A stretch of DNA of 64,000 nt from Microcoleus sp. AS-A8. Its GTDB lineage: Bacteria > Cyanobacteriota > Cyanobacteriia > Cyanobacteriales > Coleofasciculaceae. Shown piece by piece: positions 19,976 through 28,993 of this stretch (within the stretch, counting starts at the first letter, position 1; each line of letters begins with the position of its first letter). The stretch is taken from the NCBI GenBank assembly GCA_039962225.1, contig JAMPKV010000007.1, positions 186,001 through 250,000 on the forward strand. The letters run 5' to 3'. The notes below the pieces were generated by a model. That model had not been told where the DNA came from, did not search any database, and worked only from the letters and a program-made list of their open reading frames with translations. Made by a program: the position numbers and the translations under genes.

Positions 19976-20124
19976 CCATTGCCGACGAAGTTAGCTGACG
20001 GGCTAAGACGGGAAGGTGTCTCTCTCGCATTGGAGATTAGCCCCAAACATTGGTTCCTCCGCTCTCATCCAGACTGACTTTAATTTCCAGCCGGGATTCG
20101 ATTAGGCTACCCACTCCATAAATG
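19976..20124 (-). promoter_or_regulatory. c-di-AMP riboswitch (ydaO/yuaA) before the USP gene
   Basis: Minus-strand landmarks in the right order: GTAGCCTAATC, GAGCGGAGGAACCAA, TTTGGGGCTAATC, a variable GAGAGAGACACC arm, and the diagnostic CCCGTCAGCTAACTTCGTCG. These match the conserved core of the class established as a c-di-AMP sensor. It lies between the ATPase stop (20143) and the USP start (19779), so the USP has its own switch. Confidence 0.87.
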
Positions 20125-20142
20125 AACTAAGAATGGTGCGAT

Positions 20143-20982
20143 CTAGTCGTCTTGGGTGAAGTTTTGATCTAAGAAGTTCAGAATGTGGTTACGTAGTTCA
20201 TAGTACTCCTTAGATTCCCGTATCGCTTGACGATCGCGTGGATGTGGAAAAGGTACCTCTAAAATTTCCCCAATTTTAGCATGGGGGCCGTTAGTCATCA
20301 TCACAATCCGATCGGACATATAAATTGCTTCATCCACATCATGAGTAATCATCATAACCGCCTGTCGATGACTTTCCCAAATATCGAGTACCTGCTTCTG
20401 CAATTTGCGCCGAGTTAGGGCATCAAGCGCCCCAAACGGTTCATCCATCAGTAACATTTTCGGGCGAATGGCCAACGCTCTAGCAATCCCTACCCGTTGT
20501 TTCATCCCACCCGAAAGTTCATCGGGGTATTTATTAGCGGCTTGGGTTAAATTCACCATAGCCAAATGTTCACTGACCATCTGTTTTTTCTCAACGGGAG
20601 AAGCTTTTTTAAACACCTCATCCACCGCCAGCCGAACATTCTCTTGCACTGTCAGCCACGGCAGCAGGGAATATTGCTGAAACACCATCATCCGCTCTGC
20701 CCCAGGCTTACGAATCTCTTTACCCTCTAACCGCACCATCCCAGAAGTAGGTTTTTCTAGCCCAGCGACGATTTTGAGTAGTGTGGATTTACCGCAGCCA
20801 GAGTGACCGATGACAGAGATATATTCATCTTCACTAATGTTCAGATTAATCCCATCTAAAATCACCAGATCACTGCCGTCTGCACTGGGATAAGACTTGA
20901 TAATATTGTCAATTTCAAGAAATTTTCTGCCGTCGAGGGTGGCAGAATTGCTTTTGAGCGGAGAGGAACTAGATTTAGTCAT
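20143..20982 (-). CDS. ABC transporter ATP-binding protein, NrtD/CmpD/SsuB family
   Basis: The 279-residue ATPase has Walker A GHSGCGKSTLLK near residue 58, Q-loop VFQQYSLLPWLTV, signature LSGGMKQRVGIARAL, Walker B MLLMDEPFGALDAL and the switch His in MMITHDVDEAIYMSD. The C-terminal EILEVPFPHPRDR is typical of NrtD/CmpD proteins of nitrate and bicarbonate importers. It is the last gene of the permease, binding protein, ATPase operon; no NrtC/CmpC-type fusion ATPase is present. Substrate remains open. Confidence 0.93.
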   Translation of the reverse strand: MTKSSSSPLKSNSATLDGRKFLEIDNIIKSYPSADGSDLVILDGINLNISEDEYISVIGHSGCGKSTLLKIVAGLEKPTSGMVRLEGKEIRKPGAERMMVFQQYSLLPWLTVQENVRLAVDEVFKKASPVEKKQMVSEHLAMVNLTQAANKYPDELSGGMKQRVGIARALAIRPKMLLMDEPFGALDALTRRKLQKQVLDIWESHRQAVMMITHDVDEAIYMSDRIVMMTNGPHAKIGEILEVPFPHPRDRQAIRESKEYYELRNHILNFLDQNFTQDD

Positions 20983-21082
20983 AGGAAGTTCTGAAAAGGG
21001 TTGAAGGTTGAAAGTTAAAGATTGAAACAGTGAAGTCTATTAAGCGGCAATCGGTTAATCTGTAATCGGTTAACACTTTCAC

Positions 21083-22513
21083 CTAAGACAAATAGAAGCG
21101 TTTGGGGCTATTGGCGTGGATTTCAAAGCTTTTGACATAACCAACGGGATCGCTGGGGTCAAACGCTTTATTATCAATAAAGAACTCAGCGGGTTCAACT
21201 TTGTAATCCTCCTTAGGACACTGAATGCCCATTTCACCCGCAATCTCTCGATAGAGGTCTGTTTTCCAGCCTTCTCGTGCCTTTTTTTCTGCATCTTTGG
21301 GAAATTCAGCAATTTGTCCCCAGCGAGCAGCTTGAGTCATTAACCAGATACTCTGAGACTGCCAAAGAAATGTGGAGTGGATGCCTGGGATGTTAGCTAG
21401 TTTGGGGGGTGGCTCGAAGAAAACGGTAGTGAATGGGTCTTTATCTATGCGCTTTTGGTTGTCAAAGCCGCCGTAGTCGTATTCCCCAACAATGGCCGGT
21501 CGCGTAAATTTATCAACTGGGGCACCCTTTTTCTTGGGTTTAGAACCTGTATAGGAGGGGCTTGTAATTAATTCGGCGACTTCAGGACGGTTTTTGGGGT
21601 CACTGCAATACTGGCAAGCTTCAATCATCGCTTTTACCAGGCTGCGGTAGGTTTTGGGGTTTTCCTGAATAAAGGATTCCATTACCCCCAGCAGCCGATC
21701 TGGGTGTCCGTACCAGAGTTCTTTCCCTTGGGCGAAGGTAAAGCCTACCCCTTCGTTGCCTGTGATGGCTCGCGTATTCCAGGGTTCTGCCACCATGTAA
21801 GCTTGCATTGCCCCAATCCGCACGTTATTTACCATCTGGGGCGGTGGAATGATGATAATCCGAAGCTCCTCTGAGGGATTGATGCCTGCTGCGGCAGATA
21901 AGTAGCGGAAAAAGTACTCGTAGATAGAAGAACTTAAGACTACTGCCAAAATACGCTGATCTGGGGGTTGGCTCTCAAAGAAGCCTCGGTAATCTTTGCC
22001 AAATTCTTCCAAGTTGCCGTTGTAGTCTCGCCACGGACGCACCCCATAGTTCCACATTTTTTTGTTCATGGTCATGGAGTTGCCGTGGCGATGAACCGTC
22101 ATCGCCGCACACAGGGGCGCTATACGGGCACCTTCAGCACCGATTCTGGCGTTGGTGACGGCACCAGAAACCACAGGTGAGGCATCGAGACGCCCAAAAA
22201 TCACGCCGTCGCGAGAGTTTGCCCAGCTTGCTTCACGGCTGAGTTTAACATTGAGTCCGTATTTGCGGAAGAAGCCTTTTTCCCAAGCGATCGCAAACGG
22301 CGCACAGTCATTGACTGGCACGTACCCAACGGTAAGATCGGGTTTTTCGAGAGTTTTGGGGTCTACAAGCGGTTCGACGGCTAAGGCGGCTTTGGAGAGT
22401 TGATCGGGTGCAGTAACACCCTTAATGGCGCAAGAGGACAAGGCAAATCCGGCTGCCGATGCGCCCACTTGTTGCAGGAATCTTCGTCGATTCAAAGAAT
22501 TCATGGCGGTCAT
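21083..22513 (-). CDS. ABC substrate-binding protein, NrtA/CmpA family (Tat lipoprotein-like)
   Basis: The 476-residue protein opens with NRRRFLQQVGASAAGFALSS then Cys, a twin-arginine-like signal with a lipobox. The mature part has DLTVGYVPVNDCAPFAIAWEKG, LSREASWANSRDGVIFGRLDA, IIIPPPQMVNNVRIGAMQAYMVAEPWN and LVKAMIEACQYC, the NrtA/CmpA/SsuA layout. It is the external receptor for the permease and ATPase beside it. Differences from standard NrtA (SPVVSGAVTNARIGA; long C-terminal domain to YVKSFEIHANSP) put it in a separate subfamily, so nitrate, bicarbonate or another solute cannot be chosen from sequence alone. Confidence 0.88.
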   Translation of the reverse strand: MTAMNSLNRRRFLQQVGASAAGFALSSCAIKGVTAPDQLSKAALAVEPLVDPKTLEKPDLTVGYVPVNDCAPFAIAWEKGFFRKYGLNVKLSREASWANSRDGVIFGRLDASPVVSGAVTNARIGAEGARIAPLCAAMTVHRHGNSMTMNKKMWNYGVRPWRDYNGNLEEFGKDYRGFFESQPPDQRILAVVLSSSIYEYFFRYLSAAAGINPSEELRIIIIPPPQMVNNVRIGAMQAYMVAEPWNTRAITGNEGVGFTFAQGKELWYGHPDRLLGVMESFIQENPKTYRSLVKAMIEACQYCSDPKNRPEVAELITSPSYTGSKPKKKGAPVDKFTRPAIVGEYDYGGFDNQKRIDKDPFTTVFFEPPPKLANIPGIHSTFLWQSQSIWLMTQAARWGQIAEFPKDAEKKAREGWKTDLYREIAGEMGIQCPKEDYKVEPAEFFIDNKAFDPSDPVGYVKSFEIHANSPKRFYLS

Positions 22514-22709
22514 AGGGGATTGGGTGAGGGGGGAGGTGAGACGGTGGCGGTTCGTTGATCATCCTGATGAATAGAGTTGAGCCATTCTCCTCCTCTCGCT
22601 ACGGTGGTACAGCCCACTCTCCGTTCCTGTTGATTAGTAGTAATAATCGCAGGATTAATCAGCTACGGTTGTAGCTGAAGCTAAATAATTGATTAGTTGC
22701 TCTAAAAAT

Positions 22710-23561
22710 TTAGCGAGAAATTTGAGCGGGACGGTGAGTGACAAGGGCTTCAATTCTGCCCAAAGCATAGTCAAGAACTAGCCCCGTTAAGCCAATCACA
22801 ATCACGGCCAAAAACACCGAGCTCAGATTTAAGCGGTTCCATTGATCCCAAACGAAGAAACCAATGCCGAGTCCGCCGGTGAGCATCTCGACGGCAACAA
22901 TAACCAGCCAAGCAATCCCTAAACTGATGCGTAAACCGGTGAAGATGTAGGGTAAACTCGCAGGCCAGATAATTTTTGTAACTCGTCGCCAGCGAGGCAT
23001 TTCCAGCACTCGTGCTACATCCAAATAATCTTTGTTAATGCTGGATACGCCGAGAGCCGTGTTAATAATCGTTGGCCACAACGAGGTGATGAAGATAACA
23101 AAAATCGCCGAGGGTTCTGCCAGGTTAAAAATGGCCAGTGCGATCGGCAACCAAGCCAAAGGGGATACGGGTTTAAAAATTTGCACCAAGGGATTGAAAA
23201 TCAGCATGGCTTCTCTGGACATCCCAATGAGAAACCCCAAGGGAATCGCCACCGCAGCACCGAGTAAAAATCCCAATAATACCCGTCTTAAGCTTGCCAG
23301 CAATAACCAACCCAGTCCTAAGTTACCTGGGCCTTTGCGAAAGAAAGGGTTGGCGTATTCTGCGCTATCAATCAGTGCTTGAAGCGGGGTGGGCATTAAT
23401 TCGCTTAAGAAGGTAGCAGCAAACCACCACAGCAAGAGGACTCCTGCAAACCCAATCGCCGGGAGTAGAACCGCATCTCGGACAATTAAGGGTCGGGCTT
23501 TTTTCCATGATGCCTGCGCTGCCACGGCAAACATCGCCACCAAATTTAGCTGCAATACCAT
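22710..23561 (-). CDS. ABC transporter permease, NrtB/CmpB/SsuC family
   Basis: The 283-residue membrane protein has about six hydrophobic segments (for example LLPAIGFAGVLLLWWFAATFL and VLLGFLLGAAVAIPLGFLIGM). The EAA-type ATPase contact loop is VARVLEMPRWRRVTKIIWPASLPYIFTGLRISLGIAWLV in pattern, starting near residue 180. It is the first gene of the transporter operon, about 90 bases after an intact c-di-AMP riboswitch on the same strand, so its message is probably controlled by that ligand. Confidence 0.9.
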   Translation of the reverse strand: MVLQLNLVAMFAVAAQASWKKARPLIVRDAVLLPAIGFAGVLLLWWFAATFLSELMPTPLQALIDSAEYANPFFRKGPGNLGLGWLLLASLRRVLLGFLLGAAVAIPLGFLIGMSREAMLIFNPLVQIFKPVSPLAWLPIALAIFNLAEPSAIFVIFITSLWPTIINTALGVSSINKDYLDVARVLEMPRWRRVTKIIWPASLPYIFTGLRISLGIAWLVIVAVEMLTGGLGIGFFVWDQWNRLNLSSVFLAVIVIGLTGLVLDYALGRIEALVTHRPAQISR

Positions 23562-23649
23562 TGGTAATGCCTCCTGTCAATATCAGGTACAAACAACCTG
23601 AGCAGTACCAGCCAGGATACTGACGAGATCGAGACATTACTAAGAATGC

Positions 23650-23850
23650 TGACTCTTCAGTCTCCCCCCAATGCCGACGAAGTTAGCTGACGGGCTAGGA
23701 CTGAGAGATGTCCTTCTCTACTTCTGCTTACAAAACTAAACAGATCTTAGAGATACGCCCCAAATGTTGGTTCCTCCGCTCCAGCTTTATCTGTTGTCTG
23801 GCTTACCACCCTGATGAGCCGCTGGATTAGGCTGACTTACTCTAGTTAAA
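23650..23850 (-). promoter_or_regulatory. c-di-AMP riboswitch (ydaO/yuaA) heading the ABC-transporter operon
   Basis: Minus-strand order: GTCAGCCTAATCCAGCGG, GGAGCGGAGGAACCAACA, TTTGGGGCGTATC, a variable arm ending AAGGACATCTCTCAG, then CCCGTCAGCTAACTTCGTCG. The two halves of the pseudo-symmetric core and the terminal stem are all recognisable. A short GACTGAAGAGTC hairpin follows before the permease start and may be part of the expression platform. The class is well established as a c-di-AMP sensor that usually turns genes off when ligand binds. Confidence 0.88.
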
Positions 23851-23909
23851 GAGAAAGAATAGCATAAATTTTCAAAATCGTTTCTCTTTCTCAGGAAATA
23901 GTTAGAAAA

Positions 23910-25022
23910 TCAATTTTGTCGGTTTTTCCGGTTCTTTTTTCTGCCACTGAGGCGGGCAAGGCTTTGGTACATACCGATGAGTCCACCCAGTGCGGTAGCT
24001 GCTGGGTGTCTTTTGTCACGCCGAGTCCTCTGTGGTGATGGCAGCGTCTGTTGCGCTGCCCGATTGGGGTTCCTCTCCTGATTCTCCTGATCAGCCATGG
24101 CTTCAATGTGGCTGCTGCGAGGAATTCCTTGTTGTGTTCTATCTTCTTCGGTCAGTCGCACAGCATTTTTAGTGGGCACGATGTGAGAGCCGTATTTATT
24201 CGCGTAAACTTGGGTAAATTCCGCACCGAAAAAGAGAATTTGGGCCGAATAATTCACCCATAGCAGAAGCACCACAAAGGAACCGGCGGCACCATAGGTT
24301 GACCCGACACTGCTATTACCGAGATACAACCCAATCAGAGATTTGCCAATTGTAAACAGGAGCGCAGTAATGATAGCTCCAAACCATACATCACCCCAAG
24401 CGATTTTGGCATCGGGCAGGACTCTATAAATTAAAGCGAACAACAGGGTAATAACGCCGAAGGAGATGAGAAAGTTGAGGATTCCCCAGAGAAAACTCAA
24501 ACCGGGCATCAGGCCGCCCAAGACGTTGTTCAGTCCCGCCAAAACGGCGCTCAAGACGAGGGATACCAACAACAAAAAGCCAATGCCCAGCACCATCGAG
24601 AAGGACAAAAAGCGGTCTTTAATAAAGCCCATCACGCCTCGTCCTGGCTTGGGTGCTACTTCCCAGATAGTATTAAGGGAATCTTGGAGCTGACCAAAAA
24701 CACCAGAGGCACCAAACAGGAGCAAAACAACGCTAATAATAGTGGCAATTGTGCCCTCTGCTGGTTTGTTGGAATTTTTAATCATATCTTGGACGGCGGC
24801 TGCACCCTGTTGACCAATCAAACCTCGAAGTTGATCGTCAATTCCACCTCTAGCGGCTTCTTCACCGAATACTACAGCAGCGATCGCAATTGCAATAATG
24901 ATCAGGGGTGCGATTGAGAAGGCCGTGTAATAAGCTAACGCCGCTGCCAACCTCGATGCTTTATCTTCTTGCCATTCCTGAAATGTTTCCTTAAGTAGTT
25001 CTACAATAACTTTGGGTTTCAT
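23910..25022 (-). CDS. YihY/virulence factor BrkB family inner-membrane protein
   Basis: The 370-residue protein has the BrkB opening WQEDKASRLAAALAYYTAFSIAPLIIIAIAIAA in pattern, six predicted membrane segments, and FGASGVFGQLQDSLNTIWEV and GAAGSFVVLLLWVNYSAQILFFGAEFTQVYA landmarks. The cytosolic C-terminus is hydrophilic and basic (QTLPSPQRTRRDKRHPAA, GRKKNRKNRQN). The family's true function is uncertain; it was once misannotated as RNase BN. It stands alone, separated from the transporter operon by the riboswitch. Confidence 0.92.
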   Translation of the reverse strand: MKPKVIVELLKETFQEWQEDKASRLAAALAYYTAFSIAPLIIIAIAIAAVVFGEEAARGGIDDQLRGLIGQQGAAAVQDMIKNSNKPAEGTIATIISVVLLLFGASGVFGQLQDSLNTIWEVAPKPGRGVMGFIKDRFLSFSMVLGIGFLLLVSLVLSAVLAGLNNVLGGLMPGLSFLWGILNFLISFGVITLLFALIYRVLPDAKIAWGDVWFGAIITALLFTIGKSLIGLYLGNSSVGSTYGAAGSFVVLLLWVNYSAQILFFGAEFTQVYANKYGSHIVPTKNAVRLTEEDRTQQGIPRSSHIEAMADQENQERNPNRAAQQTLPSPQRTRRDKRHPAATALGGLIGMYQSLARLSGRKKNRKNRQN

Positions 25023-25381
25023 AACTCACCACTCCTAAGAAAGCGCGGCATGGCGCTACTTCTTTAAGTTTTGAGTAATAGATTTTGATTGACAAGATTC
25101 CAAAGTTAGAAATCAACAGCCGTGGCGATCAGCTTCTCTATGAGACGCTACGCGGTTTGCACTGGGCTGACGCTGATGCTAAGCTAATCGGCATTTAAAT
25201 TGTATTATCGAGGAGGCAAGGCAAAGGGCTCCAAGGCAGTTCGCGCAGCGTTCTCCGCAGGAGTAGGCTTTTATGAATAAGAGTTTTTATCTCCTCACCA
25301 ACGTATGCAATTTAGATGCATCACAGCTTATAGCCTTCGGCTTTACGCCCCCGATTATTAACACAATAGATTGAACGTTGT
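25023..25381. other. Intergenic region with dispersed repeats
   Basis: This contains a GAGACGCTACGCG-type repeat (25141-25153), a MITE-like terminal sequence at 25183-25204, and the 35-base unit at 25234-25268 that is identical to 6601-6635. No gene is seen. Confidence 0.6.
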
Positions 25382-26488
25382 CTATCTATCTGGTGGGATA
25401 GTACTATCTAAATCTGTATTTATCAATGCAGATTTAGATAAGGGTTTGGGGACTAATCCCTCTAAGGAGAAATGCATGGACGAACGTGCAAAGGCGATCG
25501 CAGCCCTTGCTGCCCAACGATGGCGTGTATCTTTGTTGCTCACGGGAGCAATGTGACCGCAGTTTCCACAGCGTTTAGAGCTGGGAAACCATCGGTCAAT
25601 CTTAACCAGTGTTCGACCATACCACTGGCACTTGTATTCAAGCTGACGAATCAGCTCAGACCAACTCGCATCGGCAATTGCTTGTGCGAGTTTTCTCTGT
25701 TTCATCATATTCTTCACAGCTAAGTCTTCAACAGCAATCGTTTGGTTTTCACGTACCAGTCGAGTCGTTAGCTTGTGAAGGAAGTCTGTCCTGGAGTCGG
25801 CAATGGCAGCGTGAATCCGCGCTACTTCAAGCCTTGCCTTCTCTCTATTATTGGAGCCTTTAACTTTACGAGATAAAGCCTTTTGAGCTTGTCTCAACTT
25901 AAAGCGAAGGCGTTTAAAATGTTTCGGGTTAGCAACTTTCTTTCCGTCAGAAGTAGCAATCAAAGAAGTAATTCCCGCGTCAATCCCTACTGCCTTATCT
26001 GTGTGTAGTAGGGGTTTAACGGTGGCGTCCTCGACCAACACAGAGACAAACCATCGTCCCGATGCATCCAATTTCACCGTGACGGTAGATGGCTCACAAG
26101 TATCCGGCATAGTCCGGCTCCATCGAATAAGCAAGGGAGAGGAACACTTTGCCAACCACAACTGCCCATCTTTCCACTTGAAAGCAGCACGGGTAAATTC
26201 AGCACTCCCACCACTTGGCTTCTTTTTGAAGTTTGGATACTTGGTGGGACCTGAAAAGAAGTTGGCAAACGCTTTTTGCAGATTTCTCAAGCTCTGTTGC
26301 AACGGCACGCTGCTAACTTCGTTGAGAAATTGCAAGTCTTCTTGCCTTTTCCATTCCGTCAGCATTCCAGAAGTCTGCTTATAGTCAACCCTCGGTTTTA
26401 ATCTTTTTTTGGCAATAGGGTCTTGTACGTCCGGTGGCTGGAATGCTACATTACCTCCAGGTAAGCGCATCCGAACCTTGAAAAACAA
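25382..26488 (-). CDS. TnpB-family (IS200/IS605 OrfB) protein, degenerate at both ends
   Basis: The middle is a clear TnpB: LQQSLRNLQKAFANFFSG, PNFKKKPSGGSAEFTRAAFKW, the first RuvC Asp in KAVGIDAGITSLIATSDG, RLEVARIHAAIADSRTDFLHKL, and the RuvC Glu in TIAVEDLAVKNM. The usual N-terminal start (KxRLYPTxEQ) is missing and replaced by unrelated sequence. At the C-terminus only the first zinc CxxC (CGNCGHI) is present; the second CxxC and the third catalytic Asp (HDRDxNA) are gone after SNKDTRHRW. It therefore should not cut DNA. No TnpA is adjacent. It is probably a decaying element; a repurposed guide-binding role is less likely. Confidence 0.8.
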   Translation of the reverse strand: MFFKVRMRLPGGNVAFQPPDVQDPIAKKRLKPRVDYKQTSGMLTEWKRQEDLQFLNEVSSVPLQQSLRNLQKAFANFFSGPTKYPNFKKKPSGGSAEFTRAAFKWKDGQLWLAKCSSPLLIRWSRTMPDTCEPSTVTVKLDASGRWFVSVLVEDATVKPLLHTDKAVGIDAGITSLIATSDGKKVANPKHFKRLRFKLRQAQKALSRKVKGSNNREKARLEVARIHAAIADSRTDFLHKLTTRLVRENQTIAVEDLAVKNMMKQRKLAQAIADASWSELIRQLEYKCQWYGRTLVKIDRWFPSSKRCGNCGHIAPVSNKDTRHRWAARAAIAFARSSMHFSLEGLVPKPLSKSALINTDLDSTIPPDR

Positions 26489-26515
26489 ATAGTGTAAGGC
26501 TTTCAGCTACCAGCT

Positions 26516-26624
26516 GTTGAAATCGACTAAAATCCCTATCAGGGATTGAAACAGTCAGGGCAAGGAACTCTACATCATTGCTGGCGGGTTGAAATCGACT
26601 AAAATCCCTATCAGGGATTGAAAC
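26516..26624 (+). CRISPR. Two-repeat CRISPR (orphan mini-array)
   Basis: Two identical 37-base repeats at 26516-26552 and 26588-26624, starting GTTGAAATCG and ending CAGGGATTGAAAC, surround a 35-base spacer (26553-26587). The sequence is of the cyanobacterial GTTGAAA...GGGATTGAAAC type with an internal CCCTATCAGGG palindrome. No cas gene is in the window. The array lies between the decayed TnpB and chlD, so it is probably a relic or a displaced array served by cas genes elsewhere. Confidence 0.92.
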
Positions 26625-26765
26625 ATACCCCACGGAGCGAGCCCCTGCTTTTCAAACACGCTTTGAGGCGTACAATGATATCTGCACCACTGACAACGGT
26701 TTTGGCATGACAATTTCTTGTAGGGATTGAGATGCCGAAAACATGGACTCGCCAAGATTGAACTA

Positions 26766-28814
26766 ATGCCTGCGCCTACTATCTCCTCGACTGTCTCTGC
26801 CTTCCCCCTGACGGCTGTTGTTGGACAAGAAGCCATTAAACTCGCGCTGCTACTGGCGGCGGTTGATCCTGGACTGGGAGGAGTTGCGATCGCAGGGCGT
26901 CGGGGAACCGCTAAATCCGTGATGGCACGCGCCCTCCATGCCTTGCTCCCCCCCATTGAAGTCGTCAAAGATTCGATCTGTAACTGCCATCCCCGTTACC
27001 CCCATGAGTGGGATGACTATCTGTTGGCTCAGTATTTATCGGGGCAAGATGGGACAACCCCCATCTCTACTATTGCTGAACTGCCCACCGAAATCATCCC
27101 CGCCCCCTTCGTGCAAATTCCCCTTGGCGTAACCGAAGATCGGCTGTTGGGTTCGGTAGATGTGGAGCAGTCGGTGAAGCAGGGAGAAACGGTATTTCAG
27201 CCCGGTTTGCTGGCGCAGGCGCATCGGGGTGTTCTGTATGTAGATGAGATTAACTTGCTCGATGACCAAATTGCCAATCAATTGCTGAGTGTCTTAACGG
27301 AAGGGCGCAACATCATTGAGCGGGAGGGGATTAGTTTTCAGCATCCTTGCAAACCGCTGTTGATTGCCACCTATAACCCGGAAGAAGGGCCACTGCGGGA
27401 ACATTTATTAGATAGAATTGCGATTACGCTTTCGGCGGACGGGGTTTTGTCATTAGATCAGCGAGTCGAGGCAGTAGATCAGGCGATCGCATTTGCCAAA
27501 TCTTCCCAAGCCTTTCTTGAACAATACAACGCAGACACGGATGACCTGAAAACCCAAATCATCCTAGCGCGAGAGTGGCTCAAAGAGGTCAACGTCACCC
27601 ACGACCAAATTGCCTATCTCGTTGATGAAGCAATTCGAGGGGTTGTCCAAGGACATCGGGCGGAACTGTTTGCGCTAAGAGTGGCTAAAGCCTGTACCGC
27701 TTTAGATGGGCGGCAGAATGTGATTGCAGACGATTTGCGCCGTGCGGTGGAATTGGTGATTGTGCCTCGTGCCACCCAAATTCAGACGCCACCCGAAGAA
27801 CAACAACCACCCCCTCCTCCCCCACCCCCTCAAGATGATTCTCAACAAGAACAGGATGAGCAGGAGGAGAAAGAAGAAGAGGAAGACCAAGAACAGGAGC
27901 AAGAACCACCTAGCATCCCGGAAGAGTTTGTTTTTGACCCAGAAGGAGTCCTGCTCGACCCTAGTGTGCTGTATTTTGCTCAAATGGCACAGCGTCAGGG
28001 TAAATCGGGGAGTCGTAGCATCATCTTCTCCGATGATCGGGGGCGCTATGTGAAGCCCATGTTGCCGAAAGGGAAAGTGCGACGAATTGCAGTGGATGCC
28101 ACACTGAGGGCAGCAGCACCTTACCAGGTTAGTCGGCGCAAGCGTCAACCGGGACGTAAGGTGATTGTGGAATCAGGGGATATTCGCTCCAAGCGGTTAG
28201 CCAGAAAAGCAGGAGCACTGGTGGTTTTTGTCGTGGATGCTTCGGGTTCGATGGCGCTAAACCGAATGCAGTCTGCTAAAGGTGCGGTGATGCAGCTATT
28301 AACAGAAGCGTACCAAAACCGAGATCAGGTATCGCTGATTCCCTTCCGGGGAGAACAGGCAGAGGTGTTGTTACCCCCAACTCGTTCCATCGCTTTGGCA
28401 CGAGGACGTTTAGAGCGCTTGCCTTGCGGAGGGGGTTCCCCTTTGGCGCATGGTTTGACTCAGGCGGTTAGGGTGGGGATGAATGCCCAGATGTCTGGGG
28501 ATATCGGGCAAGTGGTAATTGTGGCAATCACCGATGGACGAGGGAATATTCCCTTGGCGCGTTCCTTGGGCGAACCGATCGCAGAAGGGGAAAAGCCGGA
28601 TATTAAGGCAGAATTGTTGGATATTGCGGCGCGAATTCGGGCGCTAGGGATTCAACTGTTGGTGATTGATACGGAAAATAAGTTTGTTTCGACGGGTTTT
28701 GCCAAGGAATTAGCGAAAAACGCGGGAGGGAAGTACTACCACTTACCGAAGGCAACGGATCGAGCGATCGCGGCAATGGCAAAAGGTGCGATCGCGGATA
28801 TGAAGTCTCGGTAG
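26766..28814 (+). CDS. chlD: Magnesium chelatase subunit ChlD
   Basis: ChlD joins ChlI and ChlH to insert Mg into protoporphyrin IX. The 682-residue protein starts [21 protein letters not shown]. An AAA+ domain ([37 protein letters not shown]) occupies the first 340 residues. A Pro-rich then Asp/Glu/Gln-rich linker spans about 345-395. The C-terminal von Willebrand A domain has the MIDAS motif [15 protein letters not shown] and ITDGRGN. I chose the ATG at the conserved start over an upstream one that overlaps CRISPR flank. No other chelatase gene is adjacent. Confidence 0.97.
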   Translation: MPAPTISSTVSAFPLTAVVGQEAIKLALLLAAVDPGLGGVAIAGRRGTAKSVMARALHALLPPIEVVKDSICNCHPRYPHEWDDYLLAQYLSGQDGTTPISTIAELPTEIIPAPFVQIPLGVTEDRLLGSVDVEQSVKQGETVFQPGLLAQAHRGVLYVDEINLLDDQIANQLLSVLTEGRNIIEREGISFQHPCKPLLIATYNPEEGPLREHLLDRIAITLSADGVLSLDQRVEAVDQAIAFAKSSQAFLEQYNADTDDLKTQIILAREWLKEVNVTHDQIAYLVDEAIRGVVQGHRAELFALRVAKACTALDGRQNVIADDLRRAVELVIVPRATQIQTPPEEQQPPPPPPPPQDDSQQEQDEQEEKEEEEDQEQEQEPPSIPEEFVFDPEGVLLDPSVLYFAQMAQRQGKSGSRSIIFSDDRGRYVKPMLPKGKVRRIAVDATLRAAAPYQVSRRKRQPGRKVIVESGDIRSKRLARKAGALVVFVVDASGSMALNRMQSAKGAVMQLLTEAYQNRDQVSLIPFRGEQAEVLLPPTRSIALARGRLERLPCGGGSPLAHGLTQAVRVGMNAQMSGDIGQVVIVAITDGRGNIPLARSLGEPIAEGEKPDIKAELLDIAARIRALGIQLLVIDTENKFVSTGFAKELAKNAGGKYYHLPKATDRAIAAMAKGAIADMKSR

Positions 28815-28817
28815 TAA

Positions 28818-28922
28818 GCTGATGTGCATTTAAATTGCACACCTTCGTGATGAGGGCAAAACTCTTAACCCTTCTGCCCTCTGCCTTGCTTCCTGGATAA
28901 TGCAACTTAAATGCCGATTAGC
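28818..28922. repeat. MITE-like 105-bp element with imperfect terminal inverted repeats
   Basis: Termini GCTGATGTGCATTTAAATTG (28818) and, inverted, GCTAATCGGCATTTAAGTTG (ending at 28922) match at 18 of 22 positions. The interior carries CTTCTGCCCTCTGCCTTG, the same repeat family seen near 6.4-6.6 kb. A third copy of the terminus is at 25183-25204. Confidence 0.6.
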
Positions 28923-28993
28923 TTAGTGCCATGATTCACAGCTGTATCCCCTTAAGGTCAGTTACTGGTTAATCTGACCCATATTAATTCAAT

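Noticed and set aside
24051-24917. Plus-strand frames opposite the BrkB gene
   Set aside because: They are shadows of a well-supported minus-strand membrane protein gene.
26451-26633. Open frame with VSIPDRDFSRFQ twice
   Set aside because: It is the antisense translation of the two CRISPR repeats, not a protein.
26715-26733. Possible third CRISPR repeat (TAGGGATTGAGAT)
   Set aside because: Only about 11 bases resemble the repeat end and the spacing (109 bases from the previous repeat end) does not fit the 72-base period.
27685-28148. Long frames opposite chlD
   Set aside because: They arise from the Pro/Glu/Gln-rich linker of ChlD read backwards and show no protein family features.
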